A stretch of DNA of 35,585 nucleotides from Priapulus caudatus (lineage: Eukaryota; Priapulida; Priapulimorpha; Priapulimorphida; Priapulidae): contig NW_014577221.1 of NCBI RefSeq assembly GCF_000485595.1, positions 265,397-300,981 of the forward strand, in the 5' to 3' direction. Each line of letters opens with the position of its first letter. Positions within the stretch are counted from its first letter, which is position 1. Both the position numbers and the translations under genes were made by a program. The notes under the pieces were generated by a model. That model searched no databases. It was not told where the DNA came from and saw nothing but the letters and a program-made list of their open reading frames with translations. This document shows positions 1 through 10,400 of the stretch, one piece after another.

Positions 1-170
1 TAACTGTCGCCGTGCACACCACACGACCCCTGCGTATATATTTTATTGAAACGCTTTAAGTGCCTATGGTAAACACTCTGAATCGTACACAACGCTATCT
101 CGCGACATACTGCCAAAGTATCTGTGAGATATTTGTGCAATAAAATTTATTTGAATTTGAATTTGAATTT
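1..170. repeat. Possible retroelement 3' tail
   Basis: AATAAAATTTATT followed by tandem TTGAATTTGAATTTG units (140-170) resembles the short-repeat tails of LINE-type elements. No coding part is recognisable. Confidence 0.25.
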
Positions 171-285
171 GACAGACAGTATTCACTTGCGCACGTGTGA
201 ACGCTCCGACTCAAACCGGCCCGAGCCAAATTTAGGCCATTTGGCTCGAGCCAAACCATGACCGTTTGAACGCGGCTTAGAGCTC

Positions 286-964
286 ATAGGGTCTATGTCC
301 CCCAGGGTGCTGCCGGAACGTACCCTGGTAACTATATCTAGCTGATATGGTTAGGGTTATGCTAGTCGCACACTATCCGACTCGAGCGCGATCAGGAGGC
401 TTACGATTGGATCGGGAGGCTTAAGTTTGGCTCGAGAGGCTTAAGTTTGGCTCGGGAGGTCATTTTGGCCCGATTCGAATTTTGAATCGGGAGCGGATAG
501 TGTGCGAGGGCTTACGACGCGACTCGGATAGTGTGCGTCGTCATCCGACCTGATCGGCGAGCGCTGAAAAAAATTGACCAATCACAGAGCAGCGCCATGG
601 GAACCGCATTTGGTAAAAATGGCGGGAAAACACTCCCGACCCTTAGTACACGCTAAATCCGTTTGGAACGCCACGAGCGTGCCATGGTTTGCGCCAACTT
701 TGAGTCGGACAGTGTGCGGGGGCCTCCCGATCGATCGGGAGCGGGTCGTATAGTATGCGGGGGCACAGGGCTGTGCACAGTGCAAAATCGGATAGTGTGC
801 AGCTAGCATTAGGGTTAGGGAGTAGGCGTAGGCGACTCCCTAGACTCGTTAGAGGAGTACGCGAGGTACGGTCCGGCATATTAGATAGTAGTATTTAGTA
901 CCAGGGTCTGTTCCGGTATACCTACCCCAGTGCCCTGCAGTACCCTGGGGGACATAGACCCTAT
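286..964. repeat. Outer inverted-repeat element hosting the 360-808 insertion
   Basis: A perfect 23-bp inverted pair bounds it: ATAGGGTCTATGTCCCCC... at 286-308 and the complement at 942-964. A related half copy with the same terminal 23 bp occurs at 2436-2577. Interiors share the GTACCCTGG and telomere-like motifs. Confidence 0.55.
360..808. mobile_element. MULE-like non-autonomous element with 9-bp target duplication
   Basis: Ends are TGCTAGTCGCACACTATCCG and the complement of TGCTAGCTGCACACTATCCG (two mismatches). Both sides carry the direct repeat TTAGGGTTA (351-359 and 809-817). A 9-bp duplication is typical of Mutator-like elements. The motif CGGATAGTGTGC recurs inside (486, 524, 708 variant, 790), as do GGAGGCTTAAG units. 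No coding capacity seen. Confidence 0.65.
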
Positions 965-1118
965 CAGCGTTACTAGAGCTATATACTATGGACGTGGATA
1001 ATTGTCCGAACATCGGACACCTGCTCGTATGCGCTATTTGTCCGAGCAGTTGTTGCGCATGCGTGTTCATGTTGTATTACATAAATGTAATATAATGCTA
1101 GTCTAGGGAGGCGCCTAC

Positions 1119-1160
1119 TCTCTAACCCTAACCCTAATCCTAACCCCAACCCTAACACTA
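1119..1160. repeat. Telomere-like CCCTAA tract
   Basis: Imperfect units (ccctaa, tcctaa, ccccaa, cactaa). Other short tracts lie at 809-822, 2471-2489 and 28628-28768. Confidence 0.6.
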
Positions 1161-1249
1161 ACTGTAAACTGACTCGGTACTCTTATATATGCGAGTGATA
1201 GTACCAAACACTATCTATGGTGTATAACCACATACTCAACGCATGTATG

Positions 1250-1427
1250 CAGGGGCGTCACAGCTGTAGGGCTGCCGTAGCAAAACGCTACGGGCCCCCA
1301 GCCTAAAGGGCAAAAAAATCATAAATCTAAAGGGTAAATAGCATTTTAGAGCGTCTAGATTTAAAAATTGGCTGGGGGGAGACCCCCTTTTACACTTCCT
1401 ACCTCCGGCACTCGTGCCGTGCCCCTG
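1250..1427. mobile_element. hAT-like short element (CAGGGGC...GCCCCTG)
   Basis: It starts CAGGGGCGTCAC and ends GTGCCGTGCCCCTG, the end type of many non-autonomous hAT elements. No clear 8-bp target duplication. Confidence 0.35.
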
Positions 1428-1530
1428 CGGCATGCAACATGAACAGCGCATGAGCAACAACTGCTCGGACGAATAGCGCATACGAACAGGTGGCCGATGC
1501 TCGGACGAATATCCTCGTCGATATACTATA

Positions 1531-2435
1531 GTCTATAGTATTTGCTGACAGTGACAGAAAAAAAGTAGGCACTAAACATACTCACCAAGGCCGAATCTTG
1601 AGAAAACCATCCTGGAAGTTCCACTCCTTTCTACCCCAACAGTACTATAGCCTCTGTCCACAGACAGTGCATGTACACTTCCTACCGTACCTCGCATACT
1701 CCACTAAGGCCGACCAAAAAATTACCTTTGGTTCGGTTCACCCGCCCGACTTCACATTTCGGAGTGAAAAATGTGCGACTGCGGTCACTTTTAGAGGGTT
1801 TCAAGAAAAAATAAAATTCAAAGATACTGCCTGCCGATCATACATATTCAAATATCCAACTCTTGTCATTTTATTTACCTAAAGAGAGTTCCAAAATATT
1901 TATAAACAGAACTTCGTTGGCGAGAAGTGAAACAGTGCGTACCTACGTTTCCTGCAACGTGAAACAGTCGTATAGAGCCTGGGCCGGCTACTTCATAAAC
2001 AGAGCCTGAAGGTCGTATGGCGCGGCGGCCGGCTTTGATGTACGCGATTGATTGCATACTATATAGTATACGCATGCTATCATGCTATACGCGGCCGCAG
2101 AGCCGTTTACACTTCGGTTACTCGCTCGTTCAAAGGGACGATTAATCGAGCTCCGTTTTTGGAGCGATTCCTAACACTACTATCCAGGTGTTCACATTTT
2201 GAAAACAATGTCATGACTTGCAGCAATGGTACATGCAACTGCAAGTCATTTGCATCTCGTGGCTCCTGCATTTCAAGCTGTATACCCTATATTTAACTTG
2301 TGGAAAAAAAATTATATTCCTGCCTACCCATGTTCTTGCAGGAAAAAAATTTAAAAAAAAGAAAAAAGTTATACCGACCTACCTACCCCGATTTCACAAT
2401 CCATGTGACCCGAACCAAAGGTATTTTTTTGTTTG
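1531..2435. other. Intergenic or EEF1AKMT2 upstream sequence, no gene seen
   Basis: A segment at 1917-2000 (TGGCGAGAAGTG...ACGTGAAACAGTCGTA) recurs at 29161-29240. A GCGGC...GGCTTTTGATGTAC segment near 2025-2060 recurs near 3885. No exon recognised. Confidence 0.4.
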
Positions 2436-2577
2436 GCCTAACGAGTCTAGGGAGTCGCCTACGCCTACTCCCTAACCCTAACCCTAACCATATCAGATAG
2501 TTACCAGGGTACGTTCTTGTATACCGGACCGTACCCAGGGTATGTTCCGGCAGTACCCTGGGGGACATAGACCCTAT
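2436..2577. repeat. Half copy of the 286-964 element
   Basis: It shares GTCTAGGGAGTCGCCTACGC with 822-850 (inverted) and the 23-bp terminus at 2555-2577, with CCCTAACCCTAACC inside. Confidence 0.5.
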
Positions 2578-3027
2578 GAGCGATAGTGAGGGTGGTCACT
2601 ACCAGAGTGTTTTGGGTGTTCTTTCATATATGGCCAAGGTGTTTACACTTGAGACAATTCACTTCTCTGGTCTTGGTTTGAACTTTCTGCCCAAGCTCTG
2701 TATCAACACGTCCCTCTTAGGGTGGGTCATATTTGTGGTTGTACATGTGTAGTGTGCAGCTTCGATCAGGTATAGTTTCAGCCACAATATTTCCCCATCT
2801 TACTAATGAATGTCCAACCCCATTCTGTATTTTCTGTGTCCTCACACATTAGTGTCGTCACTTCGTGCTACCGTTCTTACTTACTTCCTAAACTGTAAAA
2901 GAAGTTGTATTTCTAATATTGATTTCACTTTATAATTATGAGGATTATATTATACCTACATGCTTATGATGTTATGACATGGTGATAACAGTTTTGTAGG
3001 TTTAGTGCTGTTATTTTGTATTTTCAG

Positions 3028-3093
3028 CTGGGATAATGTCTACAACAGGGAATCAATAAATTTCAAGGATTTTGGTGACACTGGTGATGTATG
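3028..3093 (+). CDS. EEF1AKMT2: EEF1AKMT2 exon a (first visible)
   Basis: The acceptor is ttttcag and the donor gtaagt. It encodes a codon-completing C followed by WDNVYNRESINF...GDTGDVW, the segment just before the SAM domain. It ends with two bases of a Trp codon. Confidence 0.85.
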
Positions 3094-6000
3094 GTAAGTT
3101 GCAGTCACAAGGCACGGTAGTCACAAGTTCTTGTCCGTGGTATTTTTAGCTTATCTGACATAGTCAGATGCAGCTTGTAGAATCGCATGAGCGTGCGTGC
3201 GTGCGTGCGTCCGTGCGTCCATCAACAGTTGGGCACAAATCTTAACCGCTCGACGTACGGTCACGATATTCGGGACGTAGGGGGGTAATCTGAAAACGAG
3301 TTGGGATGTCGAAGCTGGGGGTCAAAGGTCAAAGGTCAAGAGGTGTAAAAAAAGGGGGAACATTCCTTCCTTAACTTAAGGTATAGGGAGGAAATGCAGA
3401 ATTGCAGCACAAATCTAAACGGCTCGACCTAGGCTCGTGATAGTCGGTGTATAGCATAATGGTAGGAAAAGTCATCACTGTGCCGAAATTGGAGGTCAAA
3501 GGTCAATGTGGCACAGTGCAGATTTTAGACATTTTCTGAGGACATGGTCTCAGGCTTTCAGATTTGAAAAGTACAGGAGGACTACTAATGACGCCCCTAG
3601 AACACCATAGGGGGACTTTTCACGCTCCATAATCACACCCTTAAGAGGCATGATGTAGAGCTCCATTAAAAAATCACACCCTTAAGAGGCATGATGGAGA
3701 GCTCCACTAAAAATCACACCCTTAAAAGGTCTGCCATTGTTTTAAGATACGACGAAGGGTGTATGAAAGCTGCATTCTCATTGGCTACTGAAACAAGAGT
3801 TGGGCTAGAATAGATACTCCAGTCAGGGCTCGCGATTCATTGCAACTCTATGGGCAGGGAAAACTAGCCTCAAGGCCACGCGTGACGCGGCGGCTTTTGA
3901 TGTACACGATCGATCGATCGCGTACTATATACACGGCCTGCATAGCACGCGCGGCATACACAACCACACACACTTGCAGCGTCAAATAAACGCACACACT
4001 GGCTATTGTGGCTAACGTCTGACAATCTCAAACAGTGAACTAAGCCGTGTCTATATTGTAAAGCAAACTATATTACAATGGTATTAAATGAAGGTACTGT
4101 TAGTAGGCTGTTGGACTGTAAAATGAAAATTTGTACATTCTAACCCCCCTAAAATTTTCTCTCAACGGATTTAGACGTTTCACAAAATCGACCCTGGGAC
4201 TGTGAAATCCGCGGATCCGCGGAAGATTCTCATCCCGGTAAAATGGAGCACTATTTCAACATAATACACAGACTTTTGGTGCGCGATTTCAACCACTTTT
4301 ATGAGGCGCGATGATGCGCGCACCAACGCGCAATTTATGGTGCGCGGTGGAGCGCGAGCGCGATCGCGCCCCTTAAAAATGAAAGCCTGTGGTCTGACGG
4401 AGCGATTGAAAAACTTTTTTGTTTCAGCGGTGACCTACCATTTTTATGGCTTTATTGAAAGGACCATGAAATGTACTTTCTGCTGACATGTGAAGAGTAA
4501 GTGTCTGATAACCTTTTGACCCTCAAGAGGAGGCGGGTTAAACATGGATTCCTGAACTGCCTCAATGATGTCACAGTGTTCTGATATTCATGGCACATCC
4601 ATAATCTAGAAAGCCAATATGTCTGGATAGCCCAACTGGTACAGCACAGGATTATAGCTTAAAGGTCCTTGGATCGAATCCCATCAGATTTTTTATTATT
4701 TACCTGTTTTCTGTATTTTTCTATCTTTATCCATTGAACTATTTTTTTCCAATTTAAGCAAATATTTACATTATTTATTTACAACAATTTAATAAGAACA
4801 AATAATTTTTACAATTAAATCTTTTTTTAATAGGGTTAGGGTCACAATGCACCATAAAACAGGAGTTTCAAGCATGCGATTTGTATCAACCAATGGGATT
4901 TGGGATCAGGTATACAGAATGCAGAAGGTTGCTGAAATAATGTGTACGCAACTGCGTATCTGCATATCTGCGCCTAACAAAGGTGTCACTACGCACGACT
5001 TAAATGTTACGTATATAACCGTAGCAACAGACCTCAGATGAGCCCAGACGTACGCTCTGCGGCTCCTGTTCATCTAAATGCTGTTACAAAGCTACAGATT
5101 CCTGAACCGGCAACTTCTATATAAATTGCTCATTTCTAATTTTAACATTGCTTCCCATTGATAGGTATTTGCACGTCTGTGTTTTTGACATGTGTAAATC
5201 AGCCAGAGTCTATAGATCTTTTTATCAAGTGCATTTTTTAATCGATTATGGTGGTTTAATTTACAGTAACTAGTATTTATATCGTTTGCATCATAGGTAT
5301 GGTGAAGGTAGTATGGAAAGAGTGTTGGACTGGATTGAAGAAAACTGTATAGCTATCGAACAACCCTCCATCATTGATCTTGGTTCTGGCAATGGAATAT
5401 TACTACTCGAATTGGTAAGGATAGAATGATTGCATTTAATTAATATTTATTCGATACAATTTAAAACAATGATGTAACAGAGAAAAGCAATGAACTTTTA
5501 ACATATAATGCCTATATTTGGTTTACAACAATTTTGTTTTGCGATGGTTTCAATGGCACCAAATACCACTGTTGCATGAGATCTGACTGTAGTTTATCCT
5601 GGTTTCTTGTTCTAATAAGGCGATCATACCAATGAATTTTGTGTTCTATTTTCATCAGTCCAAAAGAGGTTACGATGATTTGACTGGCATTGACTATTCA
5701 GAGGGTGCGGTGGAGTTAGCACGGAATATAGCCAAGCAAGAACATCAGACTTCAATTAAATTTGAGGTGAGCTATGCATCTCAATGAATCCATTTTTTGT
5801 TTTGAGTCTATTTGATTGAAATATGTTTAGTCATAAAATGCATTGTAGAACACTACTATTATTATTATTATTATTAGTTCAACCATTTATAGTCTGCCAC
5901 ACAAATCTTAGCTAAAGAGGGATAATCGCTCTTAATGTCTAAGCCATTCTAATTCTAATTAAAGTACTAAACTTACACTTATGTATATAATAGGTTGCAG

Positions 6001-6582
6001 ACATATTGTGTGACCCTGTGGTAAGTGCAAGCCTCCAGAGACAGTACAACGTGTGTATAGACAAGGGGACCTATGATGCGATGAGTTTATGCCCCGACGA
6101 ACCACGGCTAAAGAGGCTCTTGTTCAAGAGAGTTGTACTCCGACTGCTCACCGAGAGAGGCTTGTTTGTTATCACGTCGTGTAATTGGACCAAGGAGGAA
6201 CTTCTAACACATTTTCAGCCTGGTGGGTTAATGCTACTCAGTAAAACTAAACACATTATGCAAAATTTCATGCAGTCATCATACTGGTGATTGCGTAAAA
6301 ATGTGATTAATCATGTTATTATTATTATATCATATCTTGTTTTTGTTATTACATTATATTCAAATAGTTAATTATATTGATCGGTCAGCTGTACTAACAG
6401 TGCGATCATTGATGTATGATGTGATGTGTGCTGGTATTTTACTCTTTGTGATAGATATTATTTTTTATAATTATTACTTTATAGAGCTGACTCTGCACAA
6501 GGAAATTCACACACCATCGTTTCAGTTTGGGGGAAGCAGCGGGAGCACCGTCGTATCACTTGTTTTTGCAAAAAAAGGATGA
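3028..6582 (+). CDS. EEF1AKMT2: eEF1A lysine methyltransferase 2 (METTL10-like), 5'-partial, 5 exons
   Basis: This is a seven-beta-strand SAM-dependent methyltransferase; the human orthologue trimethylates Lys318 of elongation factor eEF1A in the cytoplasm. Exons read 3028-3093, 5297-5414, 5659-5766, 5994-6222 and 6485-6582, all with GT-AG borders and compatible phases, giving about 205 codons to a TGA. The family landmarks occur in order: DFGDTGDVW, the SAM-binding motif DLGSGNG (5376-5396), GIDYS, CIDKGTYDAMSL, ITSCNWTKEEL, and a C-terminal FQFGGSSGS segment. The human protein is longer at the N terminus, and I found no upstream exon ending in the His codon that the first visible exon completes. 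That exon lies either before the window or unseen in the repeat-filled first 3 kb. The first visible intron (3094-5296) is crowded with repeats. MFSD3 follows 186 bp downstream. The identification is strong; only the 5' end is missing. Confidence 0.9.
3147..3545 (-). repeat. Dispersed Helitron-like repeat, copy 1
   Basis: Same family as 9838-10237 and 14583-14810, here inverted. Landmarks: the hairpin ATCTGACATAGTCAGAT, a (GTGC)n/(GTCC)n patch, and triple AGGTCA-type half-sites at 3319-3338, with a further pair at 3493-3505. It sits in an EEF1AKMT2 intron. Confidence 0.55.
3631..3735. repeat. 41-bp tandem repeat, copy 1
   Basis: Units TCACACCCTTAAGAGGCATG start at 3633, 3674 and 3714. The same units occur inverted at 29595-29735, and the adjacent 3550-3630 segment also matches 29725-29810. 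Confidence 0.7.
4250..4545 (+). repeat. GCGC-rich dispersed repeat, copy 1
   Basis: 4255-4400 (TTTTGGTGCGCGATTTCAAC...) matches 28795-28925 inverted. 4375-4545 matches 9650-9830 inverted. Confidence 0.6.
4621..4694 (+). repeat. tRNA-derived SINE-like Pol III promoter
   Basis: A-box TAGCCCAACTGG (4628-4639) and B-box GGATCGAATCC (4671-4681) have tRNA-like spacing, followed by a T run (4689-4694). The D and T stems do not pair well, so it is a tRNA relic, not a working tRNA. Confidence 0.45.
4833..5068 (+). repeat. About 235-bp dispersed repeat, copy 1 (EEF1AKMT2 intron)
   Basis: It runs from TAGGGTTAGGGTCACAATGC to CGCTCTGCGGCTC and matches 8777-9007 inverted at about 85-90 percent by eye. 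Confidence 0.7.
5297..5414 (+). CDS. EEF1AKMT2: EEF1AKMT2 exon b with SAM motif I
   Basis: The acceptor is tcatag and the donor gtaagg. It begins with the G that completes Trp, then YGEGSMERVLDW, and carries the SAM-binding loop DLGSGNG. It ends in phase 0. Confidence 0.9.
5659..5766 (+). CDS. EEF1AKMT2: EEF1AKMT2 exon c
   Basis: The acceptor is ttcatcag and the donor gtgagc. It is 36 whole codons including LTGIDYSEGAVELA, the acidic-strand region of the SAM pocket. Confidence 0.88.
5994..6222 (+). CDS. EEF1AKMT2: EEF1AKMT2 exon d, catalytic core
   Basis: The acceptor is ataatag and the donor gtgggt. It contains CIDKGTYDAMSL and ITSCNWTKEELL, both hallmarks of this methyltransferase group. 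It ends with one base of a split codon. Confidence 0.9.
6485..6582 (+). CDS. EEF1AKMT2: EEF1AKMT2 terminal exon
   Basis: The acceptor is ctttatag. The exon encodes ELTLHKEIHTPSFQFGGSSG and then STVVSLVFAKKG before the TGA at 6580-6582. The family ends with the same FGG and LVF pattern. Confidence 0.88.
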
Positions 6583-6768
6583 AAGGATTTGTTCAGGATG
6601 AACAAATCAACATCTGAACGTGCGGAAACTCTCACAAAATACACCTTATTAATAAGATATGTGGCTCTACATGAGCATTTTTGTGTGTGAATCGGAACAA
6701 GCTTAAATTACCAAAGGATTCAAACTTCTTCGTGATTTCACAGCAAGCTTGCATCCTATCCTAGCGAG

Positions 6769-7498
6769 ATGGAAAGCAGTATCGTGGTGCTGTTTGGACT
6801 ATACTTCATACAGGGTCTGCCCTATGGCCTGCAGGCAGGGTTCATGCCGATTTATCTCCGCACGAAGGGCAGCTCGCTTGCGCACGTCAGTGCGTTCAAA
6901 CTACTGCTCGCACCATGGTTTCTCAAGGGCACATGGGCGCCGCTCGTCGACCGCTACGGCACAAAGATGCGGTGGCTTCGAGCGTCCGTCGCGGCGATGT
7001 GCGTCGCGTGCTGCGCTCTGGCGGCGACCGACCCCGGCGACTCGTCGTTCGCCGCGCTCATCTTTGCGCTGAACGTGTTCTCGGCGACGCAGGACGTTGC
7101 CGTCGACGGTGTCGCGATGCAGACGCTCTCGGCCAGTGAGCTTGGCGCCGGAAACACGGCGCAGGTCGTCGGATACAAGGTGGGCGCGGCGGCCGCCGGC
7201 CTGCTGGGGGTTGTCGAGGCGAGGGTGGGATGGACACGAATGTTCCTGATGTTATCCGCTATCTACGCCGTCAGTTACGCACTCCTGTCGGCGTTCGAGC
7301 CGAAGAATGTTGATGCGGGAACGTCGGGTGTGGCCTCCCCGAAGAGTTCGGAACAGAGTTTCCATGGCGATCAATCGGAGATTGCCGATGCTTGTCAAAG
7401 GGCTCCTGGAAAAGAATCCTGGGAAAGTCTGTACAGAAGTCTACTTCACACAGATGGCACTCTGTGGGTGGCCACATTTGTATTGACGTATAAACTAG
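6769..7498 (+). CDS. MFSD3: MFSD3 exon 1 (N-terminal six helices)
   Basis: It covers the first six hydrophobic segments and the central loop, and ends at TYKL plus one base with donor gtacgt. An acceptor-like stretch (ttcttcgtgatttcacag) lies 26-43 bp upstream of the ATG. Confidence 0.92.
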
Positions 7499-10400
7499 GT
7501 ACGTGTTTATTATGTGTGTATGATACGCGGTACATGAAGCTCAAATATTAACGTCGCATCGACGACGATTAAAGTCCCATAGTTGCCCTCCTTATTTTCT
7601 GTAGTACCTCGAAAATTTGGCTAATATTCACGGAAATCAATTGCCATAGCTGATCTATCTGGTGCCAAGAACGTTTGCCTTGGTGCTTTTAAAATTTCTG
7701 ATTAACCCTGAGGGAACACTTCTCTTGACAACCCCTTGGTACAGACATTAGCATTGTTTTGTATCTGTAAATGTCAGTAATAAGCTATATCTTATGTTTA
7801 GGGGAGCAGGGAGCAATATCACTGATGCCCCTCTTTCTAGTAGACAGTGGAATGTCGTCGTCGCGAGTGACGTTTTGGTGTGGAATTCTGGGAATGACAG
7901 CCTCGATTGCCGGATCTTTCTGGGGCGGACATCTAGTGACAAACCGCCGGTGCGTACGGCACTGCCACTTCCTAAGTTTTATCGGCTGATTTAGAAAAAT
8001 ATGTACATGATGGATTTTCTACGACAGGTTATTGAAGTTGTACAAGTATATGAATTACCCAGCAACTGTCATGATATCAAAGGGTTGGCCAGGTTATGCG
8101 AAATAGAAATTCTTTATAAATTTGTAAATTTTGTAAAAATTTATGAAATAATGTGCAGGGTGTCAAAGTTGTCAAAAGTGCAGCCCCCTTTGTCTCCACA
8201 TGTACGTGTGAATTCGCGTTTTACGCACTTCAAATGATTTACTTGGATATGTTTGCAGGATTGCTCCAGCCTATGTAGCGCTACGTCACTGCACACTTCG
8301 CATCATTCCGATGTTGGCCATGCTATGGGTGACGTGGAGCATGCATTTGCACGGCAGTTTGAGCATACTGGAAGGTAAGAGGTGTGCGCGGGTGTCGTAG
8401 ACGGTTTCGATAGACAAGATTTGGTTGATTACCTCGTTTGCAGATATCCAACTCAACATTTCACGGGCTGAATTCTTTAATGGCAATTTACTGCATGCTT
8501 TATAATGACCACATATATGTAGTCAGCCACATAAACTTGAAAAAGTAGGCTAAGCCTGCATAGATTGACCAGGTTTTGACAAACATGAAATCTTCAGGCA
8601 TATGGAATCGTAGAAAATTGCACATATACCTTGAGAATACATGCTGTAACCAGTATCTTGAGTAGTGGTCGTAATAATAATAATAATGAGAATTAAAGTG
8701 AACGACCCCGGCAATAATAATTGTTACTGCTACTGCTACAAGTAATACTACTGTTAATAATAATAATAATAACAAGAGCCGCAGAGCGTCTGGGCTCATC
8801 TGATGTCTGTTGCTACGGTTATAAACGTAACATTTAAGTTGTGCGTAGTGACACCTTTGTTAGGCGCAGATATGCAGATAGTTGCGTACACATCATTTCG
8901 AGCAACCTTCTGCATTCTGCATAACTCCCAAATCCCATTGCCATTGGTTGATACAAATCGCGTGCCTGAAACTAAGTGTTTATGGTGCATTGTGACCCTA
9001 ACCCTATTAAAACAAAACAAAACAAGGTAGGCCAGTGATTAGTGAGCCGAATAAGCTCAAGAACGTACACATTTGCGTCTATATGGTGGCAAAATTTGAT
9101 GAGAAAATTAAGTCTGGGAAATCCACAGCCTCACGTCCTGGGTAATATTTGAGTGCTAGTTGACTATTCAACTATTCTAATGTACACTACAGAATCTCCA
9201 TATATAACTCATCTCAATTATCTCCTAAGTAAGCATTGTTCAAGTAAGAGTTATGTGTGGAATTTCACTGTAAAATGGGAGCGTTCCACAACCAACAGGT
9301 ACTCGCCAAACGCAGTTGAGAAACAAATCAATGTTTTAACCGCCTCCTACAGGCTGCCAATAGAGAGGCTGCGCACCTGTACCTAAATTAACGCAGGCAA
9401 AAACTACACCATACTATCACCACCACATGCAACTGGCAGTGGCCACTGGCAGTGGCATATTAACACACTGACAGTACAGAAATGCCATAGAAATTATACG
9501 ATTTAAGGAGCATAAACCTTCTTCAAGCAAATTTAGCTTTTGAAATTTCACACTGTGACATTGTAGCCTCATACATCCAGGCATGTATAGATTCTACTAG
9601 CAAACCAGCGAGTCAAATCTGTTCTAAACACAGTAAGCAAGATCCATGTTTAATCCGCTCCTCTCTTGAGGGTGAATACAGGTATCAACGACACTTTACT
9701 CTTCGCACGTCAGTGGAAATGCAATTTCATGTCCGTTTCAATAGAAGGCCATAAAAATGGTAGGGTCACCGCTGAAACAAAAAAGTTTTTCAATTGCTCC
9801 GTCAGACTGAGTCTCAGAAAATCGTCGTAAAAATTCTGCCCTGTGCCGCATTGGACTTTGACCCTGTGACGCTCCAATTTCGGCAGGCAGTGCATGGCTT
9901 TTCCTACGCATGAATGGCTATACACCCGACTATCACAGCCTAGGTCCGAGCCGTTTAGATTTTGTGGCCCCGCAAGTCTGCATTCGTTCTAGTACTTCAA
10001 GTTAAGGACGTGAGTGTTCGCCCTTATTTTAACACCTCTTGACCTTGACCTTTGACCCCACTTCGAGACCACAAACTGCGTTTCGGATTAGCCCGCGCCG
10101 CAACGTCCCGAAAATCGTGACGTACGTCGAGCGTTAAGAATTTGTGCCTAACTGTTGACGGACGCACGGATGGACGCACGGACGGAGCGATCATGCGATT
10201 CTACAAGCTGGCATCTGACTATGTCAGATGAGCTAATAATTNNNNNNNNNNNNNNNNNNNNNNNNNGTACAAAAGCCTGATCAAAGACGGCAGGATTATG
10301 CTGCTTCAAGTGAAGTGCGCTCCTGTGATCTTTAAGGAGCCGCGGTATAAAACCTCGTGGACAGTTGCCAGATGAGTGGGCAGAGCGCGTTGGATTGTGG

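Larger units (their letters stand above)
968..1530. repeat. Foldback element with about 95-bp inverted arms
   Basis: The arm at about 968-1075 (GTCCGAGCAGTTGTTGCGCA) pairs with 1436-1530 (GAGCAACAACTGCTCGGAC). Between them lie telomere-like CCCTAA units (1119-1160) and a nested hAT-like insertion (1250-1427). Confidence 0.55.

Noticed and set aside
1598-1882. 94-codon plus-strand frame as the missing EEF1AKMT2 N terminus
   Set aside because: The peptide has no similarity to the family N terminus and no donor in the phase required by the exon at 3028.
4621-4694. Functional tRNA gene
   Set aside because: A and B boxes are present but the D, anticodon and T stems do not pair properly, so it is listed only as a tRNA-derived repeat.
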